From positions 1-7,654 of the forward strand of contig CAZQRW010000071.1 in the NCBI GenBank assembly GCA_964596115.1: a stretch of 7,654 nt of DNA, given 5' to 3'. Every line of letters starts with the position of its first letter. Position 1 is the first letter of the stretch. The DNA comes from CAZQRW01 sp964596115 (GTDB lineage: Bacteria; Hydrothermota; UBA3072; B12-G15). This document shows, piece after piece, positions 5,468 through 7,654 of the stretch. The notes below the pieces were generated by a model that did not search any database, had not been told where the DNA came from, and saw only the letters and a program-made list of their open reading frames with translations. Made by a program: the position numbers and the translations under genes.

Positions 5468-7654
5468 TGTACTTTACTATTTCCTCTAATAATTCTCTCA
5501 CCTCTCTATTGGTATTAAGGTAGAATTTTGCCTTTGAGATACCCCATCCTACCTTTATAGTATATGCCCATTCTGGAAGGGCTTCAAACATATTTTCGTC
5601 AGTCCAGTCATCGCCGATTGCAAGTATAAAATCCCATTTTTCTTTGAATAACCATTGTTGAATCGCCTTTCCCTTATTTACCCCCGAATTTTTAATCTCT
5701 ATTACCTTACTTCCTTCCAGCACATCAAGATCCAAATTAGCCGTTAGATTAAGCAGATTGTCCTTTAATTCCATTGCCCTTATTTCTGCAAGCTGAGGCT
5801 CAACATTTCGGTAATGCCAGACAAGAGAATAATCCTTCTCTTCAACAAAAGAGCCTGGCGTTCTATTGGAATACATTTCGAGAATTGGCCATATCTCTTT
5901 TTTCCATTCATTTTTCATAGGCCTTATTTTCTTTGCTTTCTTCCCAGTTTCTCTAATCCATACGCCATGTTCTCCAACAAGTCCAATAGGAAGATGCCCA
6001 AACCATTTCTCCAGTGTGTTTTTATCTCTTCCACTTATAATTACTACCTCATTTTTTTCATCAGAAGTAAGTTTATCGAGCAATATCAAAATCTTCTTAT
6101 CCGGTTTTGCATCCTGTGGTTTAGTAAAAAACGGAACCAAGGTCCCATCGTAATCAAGAATAAAAAGCCTCTTCTGACTTTTTTTAAAATCATCTATTAA
6201 TCGCATTTTTATTTCATATTTCACTTTTTTTACATCCATCTTCGACTGTATAATCTTTGTCTGGTTTAGCCTATTAATAAAATCATTACCCCAGGCAAGG
6301 ATGTTATATATTCTGAGTCTCCTCTGCATCCTTCTATTTCGTTCAATTTCCTCTTTGTGAGGCATCTTCAGTGCCTTTTCAAGGGCAAATGCAGATTCTT
6401 CAAAATTATTTGGATTGACTATAATTGCCTCTCCCAGCTCTTTCACAGCACCTGCCATTTCACTTAAAATCAAAACACCTCTTCCGTTTTTCCTTGACGC
6501 AACAAATTCCTTTGCTATAAGATTCATACCGTCCCTTATTGGGGTAACAAGTGCTATATCTGAAATGGAATAGAGGGCTGCAAGTCTTGGAAATGGTAAT
6601 GACCTGTACATATACCAGATAGGCATCCAACCAATGGTACTATACTTACCATTTATTTCGCCAACCAACTCGTCTATTTTTTTCTTTAGATTCTTGTACT
6701 CTATGACACCTTTTCGAGATGGGACAGCTACTAAAATTAGTAATATTTTTTCAATCTGGTCTTTATTTCTCGAAAGAAAAACATCAAATGCCTTCAGCCT
6801 TTCTACTATGCCTTTTGTATAATCCAATCTGTCAACAGAAAGAATAACCTTCATCCCGTCAACTTTTTTCTTTAATCTCTCTATCTCTTTTTTTACCATA
6901 GGGATTTCCTGTGCCGTGGCATACTTTTCATAATCAATGCCCATAGGAAAAACATCTACTTTTACAATTCTATTGTTCATTATAATTTGTCCGAATGTAT
7001 TTTCTCGACCCACTATTCTGCGGGTGCTTTCAAGAAAATGAACGGCATAATCAAATGTATGAAAACCAATGAGGTTAGAGCCAAGCATGCCTTCGAGCAG
7101 TTCTTTACGCCATGGAAGTAATCTAAAGACTTCGTAAGATGGGAAAGGTATATGGAGAAAGAAGCCTATGGTTGCATCAGGCATTTCTTTTCTTAAGAGA
7201 TAGGGAACGAGCATTAAGTGGAAGTCCTGAACCCATATGATATCATTTGGTTTTGCCACTTTGAGTACTGATTTCGCATATAGTTCATTAACCCTTTTGT
7301 AATATCTCCAGTAGCATTTGTCGTATACTGTATATTGCGTAAAGTAATGAAACAATGGCCAGATAGTCCTATTACAAAAACCAGAGTAGAAATGTTCTAT
7401 TTCTTTTTGTTGAAGAAAAACTGGATATAAATTGTCAGCGATAAGTTTATCCTCAACAATTCTTTTTTCATTAGGAGAAATGGTTGCAAGAGATACACCT
7501 GGCCAACCAACCCAAACACCATTAAGAGACTTGAAGATTGAATAGAGACCTGTTGCCAAACCTCCCGGACTTGCATGGAAGTTTAATTTATTTTTCCTTT
7601 TTGTTACTGTTATTGGTAATCTGTTCGATACTAATAGCAATCTTTTTGTATTCA
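5460..7654 (-). CDS. Bifunctional trehalose-6-phosphate synthase / trehalose-6-phosphate phosphatase (OtsA-OtsB fusion), 5' end at window edge
   Basis: Cytoplasmic enzyme for both steps of de novo trehalose synthesis: NDP-glucose + glucose 6-phosphate to trehalose 6-phosphate, then dephosphorylation. Numbering is from the TTG at 7640. The GT20 synthase domain spans about 1-465: SNRLP near the N-terminus, SPGGLATGL (24-32), GWPG (45-48), WPLFHY (94-99), QDFHLM (138-143), HIPFPS (163-168), RLDYTKG (271-277, equivalent to the OtsA Arg/Lys phosphate ligands) and RDGMNL (369-374). The HAD-type phosphatase spans about 488-726: DYDGT (496-500, nucleophile D496), SGRD (536-539), GEHGVW (556-561), K657 in NKGKA and GDDWTDENMF (676-685). 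All catalytic motifs of both halves are present, so it should be active. The start is probably not TTG-7640: the frame stays open as NTKR up to the edge, and the last two window bases read TG, fitting an ATG one base outside (731 aa). The stop overlaps the next gene by 8 bases. NDP preference is not readable. Fusions of this kind are known, for example in Thermoproteus tenax. Confidence 0.95.
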   Translation of the reverse strand, partial: NTKRLLLVSNRLPITVTKRKNKLNFHASPGGLATGLYSIFKSLNGVWVGWPGVSLATISPNEKRIVEDKLIADNLYPVFLQQKEIEHFYSGFCNRTIWPLFHYFTQYTVYDKCYWRYYKRVNELYAKSVLKVAKPNDIIWVQDFHLMLVPYLLRKEMPDATIGFFLHIPFPSYEVFRLLPWRKELLEGMLGSNLIGFHTFDYAVHFLESTRRIVGRENTFGQIIMNNRIVKVDVFPMGIDYEKYATAQEIPMVKKEIERLKKKVDGMKVILSVDRLDYTKGIVERLKAFDVFLSRNKDQIEKILLILVAVPSRKGVIEYKNLKKKIDELVGEINGKYSTIGWMPIWYMYRSLPFPRLAALYSISDIALVTPIRDGMNLIAKEFVASRKNGRGVLILSEMAGAVKELGEAIIVNPNNFEESAFALEKALKMPHKEEIERNRRMQRRLRIYNILAWGNDFINRLNQTKIIQSKMDVKKVKYEIKMRLIDDFKKSQKRLFILDYDGTLVPFFTKPQDAKPDKKILILLDKLTSDEKNEVVIISGRDKNTLEKWFGHLPIGLVGEHGVWIRETGKKAKKIRPMKNEWKKEIWPILEMYSNRTPGSFVEEKDYSLVWHYRNVEPQLAEIRAMELKDNLLNLTANLDLDVLEGSKVIEIKNSGVNKGKAIQQWLFKEKWDFILAIGDDWTDENMFEALPEWAYTIKVGWGISKAKFYLNTNREVRELLEEIVKYNE
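5480..5487 (-). promoter_or_regulatory. Ribosome binding site of the binding-protein gene
   Basis: The minus strand reads AGAGGAAA, about 12 to 14 bases before the ATG at 5467. It is a good match but more distant than usual. It lies within the final codons of the TPS-TPP gene, so re-initiation after its stop is a likely second route. Confidence 0.5.

Noticed and set aside
5814..6200. Two overlapping + strand frames opposite the phosphatase domain of the TPS-TPP gene
   Set aside because: They are antisense to HAD catalytic motifs, and their Phe/Ser/Ile/Leu-rich composition is what the complement of Lys/Glu-rich coding gives.

Overview
The window is almost entirely one minus-strand operon for trehalose uptake and metabolism. 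Read in the direction of transcription (right to left) the genes are: a bifunctional trehalose-6-phosphate synthase/phosphatase (TPS-TPP, OtsA-OtsB fusion, 5460-7654, 5' end at the window edge); a trehalose/maltose-type substrate-binding lipoprotein (4187-5467); two inner-membrane permeases of the MalF and MalG type (3340-4203 and 2516-3343); a MalK-type ATPase (1392-2519); and a TreT-type trehalose glycosyltransferring synthase (187-1395). All five junctions overlap, by 8, 17, 4, 4 and 4 bases, so there is no intergenic space in the operon. A single polycistronic mRNA with translational coupling is the natural reading. Its promoter must lie to the right, outside the window.

The genes form one pathway. 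The lipoprotein captures a disaccharide, and its ligand pocket matches what I recall of the Thermococcus litoralis trehalose/maltose-binding protein. The two permeases and the ATPase import it. TreT interconverts trehalose + NDP with NDP-glucose + glucose. TPS-TPP makes trehalose from NDP-glucose and glucose 6-phosphate through trehalose 6-phosphate. The operon therefore encodes import, de novo synthesis and reversible synthesis/breakdown of trehalose. The importer-plus-TreT part resembles the Thermococcus/Pyrococcus trehalose/maltose locus, but the gene order differs (TreT comes last here), TPS-TPP is added, and no TrmB-like regulator is present in the window.

The left 186 bases hold no gene I can support. 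They contain a 24-base imperfect dyad just downstream of treT, a purine-rich stretch on the + strand with three spaced CRAGGTA heptamers, and a short hydrophobic minus-strand frame without a start codon that runs off the edge.

Organism: the DNA is AT-rich. The proteins are rich in Lys, Ile and Glu, with frequent AGA/AGG arginine and ATA isoleucine codons, and two genes have strong AGGAGG-type Shine-Dalgarno sites. With the close resemblance to hyperthermophile trehalose proteins, this suggests a thermophilic, probably bacterial lineage. The window cannot settle bacterium versus archaeon or name a phylum, because no rRNA or other marker is present.
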